Source: an uncultured Oscillospiraceae bacterium (lineage in GTDB: Bacteria > Bacillota > Clostridia > Oscillospirales > Oscillospiraceae). Taken from it: a stretch of DNA of 32,675 bases. Each line of letters opens with the position of its first letter. The first letter of the stretch is position 1. The translations under genes and the position numbers were made by a program. Of this stretch, positions 1 through 7,105 are shown piece after piece. The notes below the pieces were generated by a model, which was not told where the DNA came from, did no database searches, and worked only from the letters and a program-made list of their open reading frames with translations. The stretch covers positions 1 through 32,675 of the forward strand of contig CANRLF010000023.1 of NCBI GenBank assembly GCA_947631395.1, given 5' to 3'.

Positions 1-158
1 ATGGGGAGCTGTCCGGGCAAAGCCCGGACTGAGGGGTCTACCTCTTTGGCTCCCCATTTTAATGGGGAGCTGTCCGGGCAAAGCCCGGACTGAGGGGTCT
101 ACCTCTTTGGCTCCCCATTTTAATGGGGAGCTGTCCGGACGAAGTCCGGACTGAGGGG
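1..158. repeat. 61-bp tandem palindromic repeat, about 2.6 copies
   Basis: Units begin ATGGGGAGC at 1, 62 and 123, so the period is 61 bp. Each full unit can fold like a cloverleaf: outer arms ATGGGGAGC and GCTCCCCAT, a first inner hairpin GTCCGGGC-aaa-GCCCGGAC and a second GAGG-ggtcta-CCTC. The third copy changes its first hairpin to GTCCGGAC-gaa-GTCCGGAC on both arms, so pairing is kept, and it is cut off at the infC stop codon. The core GGGGAGCTGTC...GACTGAGGGG is the same one found in the dispersed repeats elsewhere in the window. No spacers separate the units. The array continues to the window edge and may be longer. Confidence 0.9.
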
Positions 159-677
159 TCACTTATTTGGCCTCGGTGACAGGAAAATGCTCATGTTCCG
201 GCCCTCGAGCTTAGGCGCCTTGTCGAGAGTAGCCACCTCGGCACAGCTCTCGGCGTAGCGGTTCAAAAGGTCCTCGCCGATGGAGGTGTGGGCCATCTCC
301 CGTCCCCGGAAGCGCACGGACACCTTCAGCCTGTCGCCGTCCTTTAAAAACTTCGTGCCGTTTTTCAGCTTCACGTTGAAGTCATTATCGGCGATGCCGG
401 GGGACATACGTATCTCCTTGATCTCGATGATGTGCTGGTTGCGGCGGGCCTCCTTCTCGCGCTTTGTCTGCTCGAAGCGGTACTTGCCGTAGTCCATGAT
501 CCGGCAGACAGGCGGCGTGGCGTTGGGGGAGATCTTGACAAGGTCCATCCCCTTGCCCTCAGCGACCTTGAGTGCCTCGGATGCCGGCATGATACCAAGC
601 TGGGCTCCGTCCTCGCCTATAAGGCGCACCTCGGCGTCGGTAATTTCCTCATTGATCTGATGAGTCATGTTAGCGAT
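159..677 (-). CDS. infC: Translation initiation factor IF-3, probable AUC start
   Basis: IF-3 binds the 30S subunit, checks start-codon and initiator tRNA pairing and keeps subunits apart. The protein has the usual family length (about 170 residues): N-terminal domain beginning near INEEI, the basic linker with KREKEARRNQ, and the C-terminal domain with KEIRMSPGI and VRFRGREM. The reading frame is open to 722, but the ribosome site GGAGG lies 9 nt before an ATC codon at 677-675 and 18 nt before the first in-frame ATG at 668. A rare start (AUU, AUC) is a known hallmark of infC, where it permits autoregulation by IF-3. I therefore choose AUC at 677. rpmI and rplT, the usual downstream partners, would lie beyond position 1 and cannot be seen; tandem repeats lie directly downstream. 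Confidence 0.95.
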   Translation of the reverse strand: MANMTHQINEEITDAEVRLIGEDGAQLGIMPASEALKVAEGKGMDLVKISPNATPPVCRIMDYGKYRFEQTKREKEARRNQHIIEIKEIRMSPGIADNDFNVKLKNGTKFLKDGDRLKVSVRFRGREMAHTSIGEDLLNRYAESCAEVATLDKAPKLEGRNMSIFLSPRPNK

Positions 678-816
678 GGTAAAACACCTCCGAAATTGAA
701 AAACGGGCGCCGAAAACGGCACCCGCGCAAGGACCCCATGGCCCCATCATCACGCTGTTGACCGGCTTCGGCGTCCGAGCCGGTGAGAAACGATGCCGTT
801 TCCGCTTTGTTTTTGC
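678..816 (-). promoter_or_regulatory. infC 5' leader with L20/IF-3-type attenuator architecture
   Basis: About 140 nt separate the predicted transcription start (near 816) from the infC start codon. On the minus strand the leader holds a hairpin ACCGGCT...AGCCGGT (759-782) and then a terminator-like hairpin just before the ribosome site. Long leaders controlling infC-rpmI-rplT by L20-dependent attenuation are known in Bacillus and other Firmicutes. That this leader binds L20 is inference from position and layout; I did not match it to a covariance model. Confidence 0.6.
698..726 (-). terminator. Intrinsic terminator/attenuator in the infC leader
   Basis: Read on the minus strand, CGGGTGCCG-tttt-CGGCGCCCG forms a 9-bp stem with one G-U pair, followed at once by a run of T, and ends about 20 nt before the start codon. 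Its place between promoter and gene marks it as an attenuator rather than the end of an upstream gene. Confidence 0.75.
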
Positions 817-822
817 CCGTAA

Positions 823-851
823 AGTATACCAAACGCTCCTTAACTTGTCAA
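823..851 (-). promoter_or_regulatory. Sigma-A promoter for infC
   Basis: On the minus strand TTGACA (851-846) and TATACT (828-823) are separated by exactly 17 nt. Both boxes are close to consensus. Transcription should begin near 816. Confidence 0.88.
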
Positions 852-878
852 GAGGTAATTTTCAATAATTTTATGTAT

Positions 879-896
879 CCCCGGCGTCCGCCGGGG
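879..896 (-). terminator. Hairpin after the 901-1341 gene, possible terminator
   Basis: CCCCGGC-gtcc-GCCGGGG lies 4 nt beyond the stop codon of the minus-strand gene. The tract after it on that strand is AT-rich (ATACATAAAATTATT) rather than a clean T run, so termination strength is uncertain. Confidence 0.5.
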
Positions 897-900
897 AATG

Positions 901-1341
901 TTATTTGAGATACGCCTTGAGCCTTGTTATATTGTCGTGCTCGCAGGTGATGAGCTTCTGGGCCAGGCCCAGGGTCTCGGCGCTGGCGTCCCGGTGGCCG
1001 TTTATGACCTTTGTCATCTGGACAATGCCCATGTTGGAGCCCTTTATCATAAGCTCCGCCAGGTGCCCCGTCTCGTCATTGACCATGGTGTTCATCGCCA
1101 CACCCATCTTCATGCCCATCTTCTTCATCTCGCCCACGCTCTCCGGTGTGCCGCCGAGGCCCACGATGCGGCTGGCCGCCTCCCCGCCGATGGAGTCGTA
1201 CTCGCGCTTTTGGGTCTCCAGGTCGGAGATAAAGGACGAGTCGTCGGCCTTGGGCAGAAGGTCGTCTATTGCCTGGGCCCCGGTCCGGGCGTTGCGGTAT
1301 ACCGAGTTCAAAACGGCTATATCAACATTATTTTCTTCCAT
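901..1341 (-). CDS. Small helical protein, possibly ferritin-like (DUF2383 type)
   Basis: A 146-residue soluble, nearly all-helical protein. I do not recognise a specific function. The sequence has the rhythm of a four-helix bundle, with segments starting near LNSVYRNARTGAQAIDDLL, FISDLETQKREYDSI, MKKMGMKMGVAMNTMVN and GNMGIVQ-like IVQMTKVINGH, and resembles ferritin-like families such as DUF2383; that link is a guess from pattern. No signal peptide or membrane segment is seen. The start is placed at 1341 because AAAGGAGC precedes that ATG by about 7 nt; the open frame to 1455 runs into the promoter and coding region of prmA. It is transcribed divergently from prmA. Confidence 0.75.
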   Translation of the reverse strand: MEENNVDIAVLNSVYRNARTGAQAIDDLLPKADDSSFISDLETQKREYDSIGGEAASRIVGLGGTPESVGEMKKMGMKMGVAMNTMVNDETGHLAELMIKGSNMGIVQMTKVINGHRDASAETLGLAQKLITCEHDNITRLKAYLK

Positions 1342-1357
1342 TTTGCCGCTCCTTTCG

Positions 1358-1386
1358 TTGTAATCGTGATTAGTTTGTGATATGAT
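1358..1386 (+). promoter_or_regulatory. Promoter for prmA operon
   Basis: TTGTAA (1358-1363) and TATGAT (1381-1386) with a 17-nt spacer, in the short divergent region between the minus-strand gene starting at 1341 and prmA. Confidence 0.65.
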
Positions 1387-1419
1387 AGCCTCGATTAAAC
1401 CGACAGTAAAGAGGTAATT

Positions 1420-2361
1420 ATGAACTGGCTTGAGATAACGGTAAACACCTCCCACGAAAACTTAGAGCCCCTGACGGACCGCCTGACGGCGCTTGGCGTT
1501 GAGGGCCTCATCACCGAGGACGAGGCGGATGTCCGGGATTTTCTGGAAAATAACAAAAAATACTGGGATTACGTGGACGAGGACTTCATGGCGAGCATGT
1601 CCGGCGTATGCCGGGTGAAGTTCTACCTTGAGGACTCCCGATCCGGCAGGAGCGAGCTTACGCGCCTGTCCGGCGAGCTTCCCGGGTACGAGCTCATAGA
1701 GCGCCCCGTCCGTGACGAGGACTGGGAGAACAACTGGCGTGAGTACTATAAGCCCATCGAGGTGGGTAAGAGGCTCGTCATTGTCCCCCAGTGGCTCCCG
1801 TCGCCGGACACGGACCGGGTGGCCCTGAGGCTGGACCCGGGGCTCATATTCGGCACCGGTGCCCACGCCACCACACAGCTGTGCCTTGTGGCGACGGAGA
1901 AATACGCCTCCGGCCGCACGGCCCTGGACCTGGGGTGCGGGAGCGGTATCCTTGCCATCGCCGCCCTCCTCTTGGGGGCGGAGCGTGCCGTGGGCGTGGA
2001 CATCGACGACAAGGCCCCTGACGTGGTCATGGAGAACGCCGGCTTCAACGGCATCGGCCCCGACAGGCTGTCGGTATTCGCCGGTGACGTCCTCTCCGAC
2101 CGGGCCCTTTCAAACAAGCTCTCCGGTGAGAAATTCGGCCTTGTGCTTATGAACATCGTCTCTGACGTTATAATCGCCCTGTCGCCCAAGGTCCCGGAAT
2201 TTCTCCGCCCCGACGGGATCTTCATATGCTCCGGCGTGATCGAGGGCCGGCAAAACGAGGTGGAGGCCGCCCTCCGCGCCGCCGGACTTCATATACTCCG
2301 GCGTGAGACGAAGGACGGCTGGTATGCCTTTATATGTGATAAGGAGGAAGAGATATGCTGA
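1420..2361 (+). CDS. prmA: Ribosomal protein L11 methyltransferase
   Basis: Trimethylates ribosomal protein L11 using S-adenosylmethionine. At 313 residues it has the usual length. The N-terminal L11-binding domain opens with WLEITVNTSHENLEPLTDRL; the Rossmann-type methyltransferase domain shows GTGAHATT (about 145-152), LDLGCGSG (169-176), the acidic VGVDID after strand 2 (about 191-196), and the family signature NIVSDVI near 245. The ATG at 1420 follows GAGG by about 6 nt. The next gene overlaps its last 7 bases, so the two are co-transcribed and probably translationally coupled. Confidence 0.96.
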   Translation: MNWLEITVNTSHENLEPLTDRLTALGVEGLITEDEADVRDFLENNKKYWDYVDEDFMASMSGVCRVKFYLEDSRSGRSELTRLSGELPGYELIERPVRDEDWENNWREYYKPIEVGKRLVIVPQWLPSPDTDRVALRLDPGLIFGTGAHATTQLCLVATEKYASGRTALDLGCGSGILAIAALLLGAERAVGVDIDDKAPDVVMENAGFNGIGPDRLSVFAGDVLSDRALSNKLSGEKFGLVLMNIVSDVIIALSPKVPEFLRPDGIFICSGVIEGRQNEVEAALRAAGLHILRRETKDGWYAFICDKEEEIC

Positions 2362-3086
2362 AAACCATCGTCTTAGCCGCTGGTAAGGGCACGAGGATCG
2401 CCCAGGAGGGCATAGACCTCCCCAAGGCCATGCGCACGGTCCTGGGAAAGCCCCTTCTTGGCTACGTCCTTGACGCCCTGCCCACGGGCCCGGAGGACAC
2501 GGTCATCGTGGTGGGTTATAAAAAGGAGTACATAACCGCCGCGTTCCCCAGCTACGCCTTCGCCGAGCAGACAGAGCAGCTTGGCACGGGCCACGCCGTC
2601 ATGTGCGCCCTCCCGGCGCTGGAGGACTATGACGGCGACGTGATGATCTGCTGCGGGGACATGCCGCTGGTGAAAAAAGAGACCTACGCCGCCCTGGCGG
2701 AGGCCCACCGCCTGTCCGGCGCGGCCTGCACCGTCCTCTCCGGCCGCACTGACGAGCCCCTGCCCTTCGGGCGTGTCCTTCGGGACGAAAACGGCGACTT
2801 TGACAGGATCGTCGAGGACCGGGACTGCACCCCGGAGCAAAAAAATATCCGCGAGCTCAACGCCGGTATATACGTTGTCGACTTCAAAAAGCTGTCCTCC
2901 TCCCTCCACGAGCTCCGCACCGACAACGCCCAGGGCGAGTACTACCTCACCGACCTGCCCCTCATCCTCAAAACCCGCGGCGAAAAAGTCTGCGTGTACG
3001 CGCGTGACATGGGCAACGAACTCATCGGCGTCAACACCCCCGCCCAACTAAATCAGGTGGAGGAAATACTAAAGCAACCTCACTAA
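2355..3086 (+). CDS. GlmU-like sugar-phosphate nucleotidyltransferase, N-terminal domain only
   Basis: A 243-residue nucleotidyltransferase of the UDP-N-acetylglucosamine pyrophosphorylase type. Visible motifs are LAAGKGTRI (7-15), the following LPKAM and VLGKPLL, EQLGTGHAV for nucleobase and uridine binding, CGDMPLV for the metal-binding aspartate, and ELNAGIYVVD. Bifunctional GlmU is about 450 residues with a left-handed beta-helix acetyltransferase domain; here that domain is absent and the frame stops after INTPAQLNQVEEIL-type sequence. It may make UDP-GlcNAc from GlcNAc-1-P supplied by another enzyme, or use another sugar phosphate. It overlaps prmA by 7 bases (ATGCTGA) and its ribosome site AAGGAGG lies inside prmA. 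Confidence 0.85.
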   Translation: MLKTIVLAAGKGTRIAQEGIDLPKAMRTVLGKPLLGYVLDALPTGPEDTVIVVGYKKEYITAAFPSYAFAEQTEQLGTGHAVMCALPALEDYDGDVMICCGDMPLVKKETYAALAEAHRLSGAACTVLSGRTDEPLPFGRVLRDENGDFDRIVEDRDCTPEQKNIRELNAGIYVVDFKKLSSSLHELRTDNAQGEYYLTDLPLILKTRGEKVCVYARDMGNELIGVNTPAQLNQVEEILKQPH

Positions 3087-3168
3087 CCCCACCCCTCCCC
3101 CCGGTATTGCCACCCCCCGCCCGCAGGCGCCAAGGCTCCCCTCTCTGAGGGGAGCTTAATTTTTAAAA

Positions 3169-3214
3169 GGTTTGCGGCTTCGCCGCACATTTGATCGCGC
3201 CGCAAGGCGCAACC
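3169..3214 (+). repeat. Double-hairpin repeat, type B
   Basis: Begins GGTTTGCGGC and ends GCGCAACC. It folds as outer GGTT/AACC arms around GCGGC-ttc-GCCGC and GCGCC-gcaa-GGCGC. One of five copies in the window. Confidence 0.85.
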
Positions 3215-3410
3215 TTTAACCCCTTAACCTCCCCTTCGTAAGGGGAGGTGGCCCCGCAGGGCCGGTAGGGTCGAGGCCGAAGTCTTTGCCCTCGCCCCCC
3301 ACCTCCCCCGCGTGGCCGCCTTCCCCGCCCGGGCGTGGGGAGGGGCAGGGGTGAGGTGTGAGACTCGCAACTCCGTAAGCACCCAAACAACCGCACCCGC
3401 CCCCAAAAAA

Positions 3411-3456
3411 GGTTTGCGGCTTCGCCGCACATTTGATCGCGCCGCAAGGCGCAACC
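3411..3456 (+). repeat. Double-hairpin repeat, type B
   Basis: Identical in its 46 bases to the copy at 3169-3214, preceded by a run of six A and by the GCGTGGGGAGGGGCAGGGG block. Confidence 0.85.
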
Positions 3457-3549
3457 TCTAACCCCTTAACCTCCCCGACGTTCGGGGAGGTGGCCCCGCA
3501 GGGCCGGTAGGGTCGAGGCCGAAGTCTTTGCGCACGCCTACACCCTCGA

Positions 3550-3581
3550 CCCCTCAGTCTCGCTACGCTCGACAGCTCCCC
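3550..3581 (-). repeat. Type A palindromic repeat, minus orientation
   Basis: Read on the minus strand: GGGGAGCTGTC, inner stem GTC-GA-GC-gta-GC-GA-GAC with tandem G·A oppositions, then TGAGGGG. Flanked by the hairpin CTCCCCTTacgAAGGGGAG. Confidence 0.85.
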
Positions 3582-3735
3582 TTACGAAGGGGAGCTTAAT
3601 TAAAAGCGGTTTGCGGCCCTCCGGGCCGCTCCTTTTTCGCCTTCCCCGCCCGGGCGGGGAAGGGCAGGGATGAGGTGGGATCCGCGGCGCCAGCCGCAAC
3701 CACATTCCCCCGCACCTTCTCCCCCGCCCCCGAAT

Positions 3736-3770
3736 AGAATGTCTTGGCATCAACCGAGAAAGGACATTCT
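3736..3770. promoter_or_regulatory. Inverted repeat over the feoA translation start region
   Basis: Perfect 8-bp arms AGAATGTC (3736-3743) and GACATTCT (3763-3770) enclose the AAAGGA ribosome site of feoA. It does not look like a canonical Fur box. It could be an operator or an RNA hairpin affecting feoA translation; function is inferred from position only. Confidence 0.45.
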
Positions 3771-3773
3771 TGT

Positions 3774-4001
3774 ATGGCATCAAATTTAGCGGGCCTTGGG
3801 GTGAGCTCCGGGGCGATCGTTGGGGATATAACGGCATTCGGTGAGCTCCGGCGCAGGCTGATGGATCTGGGCTTCACGCCCGGGGCGGCGGTGAGGTGTC
3901 TCTTCGCCGCGCCCTCGGGGGACCCCCGGGCATATATGATCCGCGACTCGGTCATCGCCCTTCGCGGAAGCGACGCGTCCCTCGTGACGCTGGCCGGATA
4001 G
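3774..4001 (+). CDS. feoA: Ferrous iron transport protein A
   Basis: FeoA is a small SH3-like cytosolic protein needed for activity of the FeoB iron channel. The 75-residue product shows the family pattern: early GEIVGDI-like segment (GAIVGDITA), LRRRLMDLGFTPGAAVRCL in the middle and the closing YMIRDSVIALRGSDASLVTL. The frame is open from a TTG at 3744, but the ATG at 3774 is preceded by AAAGGA at a good distance, so I use it. feoB starts 10 bases after the stop, giving the standard feoAB pair; no feoC is visible. Confidence 0.9.
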   Translation: MASNLAGLGVSSGAIVGDITAFGELRRRLMDLGFTPGAAVRCLFAAPSGDPRAYMIRDSVIALRGSDASLVTLAG

Positions 4002-4011
4002 GGGGGCGGAC

Positions 4012-6114
4012 ATGGGACTTACCCTTCGCTCCGTCGGCAGGGGCGCGGCCGCCGATGAAAAGTCCGGCCCCCGGGCCGACCTGTCCGTGGCCCTGGCCGG
4101 GAACCCCAACGTGGGCAAGAGCACGGTTTTCAACGCCCTCACGGGCCTTCGACAGCACACGGGCAACTGGTCCGGCAAGACCGTGGTCACCGCCCGTGGC
4201 TATTATGACTACAACGGCCGGACGGTGGCCGTCACCGATATTCCCGGCGCCTACTCCATGCGGGCCGGCTCGGCCGAGGAGGAGGCCGCCCGGGACTACA
4301 TAGCCTTCGGCGGGGCGGACCTCACGGTGGTGGTCTGCGACGCCGGAGCTCTTGAGAGGAACCTCAACCTGGCCCTTCAGATATTGGAGCTCACCCCAAA
4401 CGTGATTTTGGCGGTGAACCTTATGGACGAGGCGAAAAAGCGGGGCATATCCGTGGACACCGGCGGCCTTTCCCGGGCCCTGGGCGTGCCGGTCATTCCC
4501 ATGGCCGCCCGGCGGGGCCGGGGGGTGGAGGAGCTCCGGGCCGCCATCGACGGCTTTGAGCCCCGGCCCTTCGCCTACACCGTCAGATACGGCGAGAGCC
4601 TGGAGCACGCCGCGGCGGGTCTGGAGCTCACGCTTGAGAACGTGCTGGACGGCCGCCTCGGCGCCAGATACGCGGCGTTGCGGCTTTTGGAGAACGACCC
4701 CAAGACCCTCGAAAGCGTAAACTCCCACCTGGGCTTTGACCTGGCCGCCCACCCGCGGGTCTCTCCGGCGCTGGACAGGGCCCGGGCGGAGCTGGCCGAC
4801 GCCGGCGTCCGGGACGTGCCGGGGCTTCTGATCTCCGGCCTCTACTCCGCCGCCGCCTCCGTAAGGGCCCGGTGCGTCACCGGCGGCAGCGGCTACGGCG
4901 AGGGCCAGCTGAAGCTCGACAGGTTCCTCACCCGCCGCTCCACCGGCATCCCGGTGATGCTCCTCCTGCTGGCCCTCATATTCTTCATAACCGTCAAGGG
5001 CGCCAACGCCCCCTCCGACTGGCTCTACGCCCTTTTTGAGAGGATCGGCGCCCTGCTGAGCCGCGGCCTTTCGGCCCTGGGCCTGCCCGGCCCCGTCCAC
5101 GACGCCCTGATCTTTGGCGTGTGGCGGGTCCTGAGCTATGTTGTCAGCGTGATGCTTCCGCCCATGGCCATATTTTTCCCCATGTTCACGCTTCTGGAGG
5201 ACCTGGGGTATCTCCCCCGGGTGGCCTTCAACCTGGACTCGGGCTTTCGGAAAGCCGGCGCCTGCGGCAAGCAGTGCCTCACCATGGCAATGGGCTTCGG
5301 CTGTAACGCCGCCGGTGTTGTTGGGTGCAGGATAATCGACTCAAAGCGCGAGCGCCTCATCGCCGTGCTCACAAACTCCCTCGTGCCCTGCAACGGCCGC
5401 TTCCCCATACTCATCGCCCTCATAACCATGTTCCTCGTGACCGGCTCCGGCCTTGGAAGCTCCCTTCTTGCCTCCCTCGCCCTTACGGCCTTTATTCTCC
5501 TTGGCGTGGGGATGACCCTCCTCATCTCCCGGATACTCAGCCGCACCGTGCTGAAGGGCCAGGCATCCTCCCCCACCCTGGAGCTCCCGCCCTTCCGGCG
5601 GCCCAAGATAGGCGAGGTGGTGGTCCGCTCCCTTTTTGACCGCACCCTCTTCGTCCTGGGCCGGGCCGCCGCGGTGGCCGCCCCGGCGGGCCTGCTCATA
5701 TGGCTGGCCGCCAATCTGCGTGTGGGCGACACCACGGCGCTGGCCGCCGTCACCGGTGCCCTGGACCCGGTGGGGAGATTTCTCGGCCTTGACGGGGTGA
5801 TCCTCACGGCCTTCATCCTGGGTCTCCCAGCCAACGAGACGGTGATACCTATAATAATAATGGCCTACGCCGCCTCGGGGAGCTTTCAGGGGTACGAAAA
5901 CCTCGACTCCCTCCGTGCCCTTCTCACTCAAAACGGCTGGACCGCCGTCACCGCCGTGTGTACCGCCGTGTTCACCGTCCTCCACTGGCCCTGCACCACC
6001 ACGCTCCTGACCGTGAAAAAGGAGACCGGGAGCCTTAAATGGACGGCGCTGGCGGCCCTGATACCCACCCTGGCCGGAGCGATACTCTGCGCGCTGATCG
6101 CGCGTATTTTTTGA
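4012..6114 (+). CDS. feoB: Ferrous iron transport protein B
   Basis: FeoB imports Fe(II) across the inner membrane. The 700-residue protein starts with a G domain: GNPNVGKST (30-38, P-loop), the family signature QHTGNWSGKTV (48-58), DIPG (76-79, G3) and NLMD (136-139, G4). A helical guanine-dissociation-inhibitor-like region follows, then from about residue 320 a series of membrane helices containing the two Gate-type repeats, including the segment with CGKQCLTMAMGFGCNAAGVVGC and NSLVPCNGRFP, which carries conserved cysteines. Length and order fit full-length FeoB. It is co-transcribed with feoA; the next gene has its own promoter. Confidence 0.97.
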   Translation: MGLTLRSVGRGAAADEKSGPRADLSVALAGNPNVGKSTVFNALTGLRQHTGNWSGKTVVTARGYYDYNGRTVAVTDIPGAYSMRAGSAEEEAARDYIAFGGADLTVVVCDAGALERNLNLALQILELTPNVILAVNLMDEAKKRGISVDTGGLSRALGVPVIPMAARRGRGVEELRAAIDGFEPRPFAYTVRYGESLEHAAAGLELTLENVLDGRLGARYAALRLLENDPKTLESVNSHLGFDLAAHPRVSPALDRARAELADAGVRDVPGLLISGLYSAAASVRARCVTGGSGYGEGQLKLDRFLTRRSTGIPVMLLLLALIFFITVKGANAPSDWLYALFERIGALLSRGLSALGLPGPVHDALIFGVWRVLSYVVSVMLPPMAIFFPMFTLLEDLGYLPRVAFNLDSGFRKAGACGKQCLTMAMGFGCNAAGVVGCRIIDSKRERLIAVLTNSLVPCNGRFPILIALITMFLVTGSGLGSSLLASLALTAFILLGVGMTLLISRILSRTVLKGQASSPTLELPPFRRPKIGEVVVRSLFDRTLFVLGRAAAVAAPAGLLIWLAANLRVGDTTALAAVTGALDPVGRFLGLDGVILTAFILGLPANETVIPIIIMAYAASGSFQGYENLDSLRALLTQNGWTAVTAVCTAVFTVLHWPCTTTLLTVKKETGSLKWTALAALIPTLAGAILCALIARIF

Positions 6115-6122
6115 AATATTTC

Positions 6123-6151
6123 TTGCGTTTTTTGGAATATGGAATTATAAT
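6123..6151 (+). promoter_or_regulatory. Promoter for the YitT-family gene
   Basis: TTGCGT (6123-6128) and a perfect TATAAT (6146-6151) with a 17-nt spacer, just after the feoB stop. Confidence 0.75.
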
Positions 6152-6190
6152 TGCCTCGCTCACCCGAAAAAACAGGAGAGAGAGGCAATT
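6149..6190 (+). promoter_or_regulatory. Inverted repeat spanning -10 to ribosome site
   Basis: Perfect 9-bp arms AATTGCCTC (6149-6157) and GAGGCAATT (6182-6190). The left arm overlaps the -10 box and start site and the right arm contains the GAGG that lies 8 nt before the ATG. As DNA it could be an operator; as RNA, if the transcript begins upstream enough, it would sequester the ribosome site. Mechanism is inference. Confidence 0.45.
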
Positions 6191-6193
6191 TTT

Positions 6194-7054
6194 ATGGTCA
6201 AAAAAACGCCCAAACAGTGGGCTGTGTGGTTCCTCATATTAAACCTCGGCCTCATCGCCACCGCCGCCGGCATCTCCCTTTTCAAATCCCCCAACCACTT
6301 CGCCATGGGCGGGACCTCGGGCCTTGCTGTCATAATGTCGGCCCTGTGGCCGGGGATGAACGTGTCGGGGGCCATGTTCATAATAAACGCCGCCCTCATC
6401 GCCGTGGGCTTCATCTTCCTGGGCCGGAGCTTCGGCTGGGGGACCATATACGCCTCCGTGGCCCTGTCGGTGTACGTGGCGCTCTTTGAGTGGCTTGTGC
6501 CCCTGGACGGGCCCCTCACCGACGACGCCCTTCTGGAGGTCATCTGGGCCGTCATACTCCCGGCGGTGGGCACGGCCATGGTGTTCAACATCGGCGCCTC
6601 CACCGGCGGCACCGACATCGTCGCCATGATCCTGGCAAAGCACACAAGCCTTGAGGTCGGCAAGGCCCTGCTGGTGCCGGACTTTCTCATCACCGCCTGC
6701 ACCTTCTTCATCTTCGACGTAAAGACCGCCCTGTACAGCCTCACGGGGCTTTTGATGAAGACGTTCCTTGTGGACATCGTCATCGACGGCATAAACTCCC
6801 GCAAATACTGCACCATCATATCCTCCCACCCGGAGGAGGTGAAGGATTTCATCCTGACAAAGCTCCGGCGCGGGGCCACCATCACCGACGCCCAGGGCGC
6901 CTTCACCGGCAAGGCGGAGGTTATGATAACCACCGTCCTCACCCGCCGTCAGGCCGTCTACCTCCGCAACTTCATCCGCTCCATCGACGCCGACGCCTTC
7001 ATCACCATGGTCAACTCCTCCCAAATAATCGGCAAGGGGTTTCGTGAAATATAA
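6194..7054 (+). CDS. YitT family membrane protein with C-terminal DUF2179 domain
   Basis: A 286-residue integral membrane protein. Five or so hydrophobic helices occupy residues 10-175 (for example WAVWFLILNLGLIATAAGISLF and the segment with IWAVILPAVGTAMVFNIGASTGGTDIVAMIL), and the motif GGTSGLAVI and GASTGGTDI are typical of the YitT/DUF161 family. Residues from about 195 form the soluble DUF2179-like domain, with VLTRRQAVYLRNFIRSIDADAFITMVNSSQIIGKGF at its end. Family members are common in Firmicutes and their transported substrate is not established. ATG at 6194 follows GAGAGG. Confidence 0.92.
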   Translation: MVKKTPKQWAVWFLILNLGLIATAAGISLFKSPNHFAMGGTSGLAVIMSALWPGMNVSGAMFIINAALIAVGFIFLGRSFGWGTIYASVALSVYVALFEWLVPLDGPLTDDALLEVIWAVILPAVGTAMVFNIGASTGGTDIVAMILAKHTSLEVGKALLVPDFLITACTFFIFDVKTALYSLTGLLMKTFLVDIVIDGINSRKYCTIISSHPEEVKDFILTKLRRGATITDAQGAFTGKAEVMITTVLTRRQAVYLRNFIRSIDADAFITMVNSSQIIGKGFREI

Positions 7055-7059
7055 AATTC

Positions 7060-7088
7060 AAGCCCGGACGGTTTCCCGCCCGGGCTTT
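7060..7088. terminator. Terminator between convergent yitT-like gene and thiT
   Basis: AAGCCCGG...CCGGGCTT with an inner CGG/CCG extension, followed by TTTT on the plus strand. An A-rich tract on the left side (ATAAAATTCAAG) would give a usable T tract on the minus strand as well. Confidence 0.8.
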
Positions 7089-7105
7089 TACGTGTGTAAA
7101 AAGGT

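Larger units (their letters stand above)
3127..3718. repeat. Cluster of GC-rich palindromic repeat modules (region 1)
   Basis: The 687 bases between the nucleotidyltransferase and feoA hold no convincing gene. They are packed with short inverted repeats: CTCCCCTctctgAGGGGAG (3137-3155), two copies of the GGTTTGCGGC...GCGCAACC double hairpin, CTCCCCTTcgtAAGGGGAG (about 3229-3246), a module GTGGCCCCGCAGGGCCGG seen twice (3248 and 3491 areas), a block GCGTGGGGAGGGGCAGGGG shared with 22.7 and 23.2 kb, and a block GGCGGGGAAGGGCAGGG (3651-3670) that is the reverse of one found at 23.0 and 23.6 kb. Open frames across it have only low-complexity P/R/G-rich products. Confidence 0.85.

Noticed and set aside
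1-158. CRISPR-like regular repeats
   Set aside because: Units are contiguous with no unique spacers, and each unit is a multi-hairpin palindrome; no cas genes are present.
898-1380. 160-residue plus-strand frame opposite the 901-1341 gene
   Set aside because: It is the complement of a better-supported gene with a ribosome site, and it has no start signal.
3163-3837. Several minus-strand open frames over the first repeat cluster
   Set aside because: Their products are strings dictated by the palindromic repeats and recur in other frames at 22.5-23.7 kb; no ribosome sites or family patterns.
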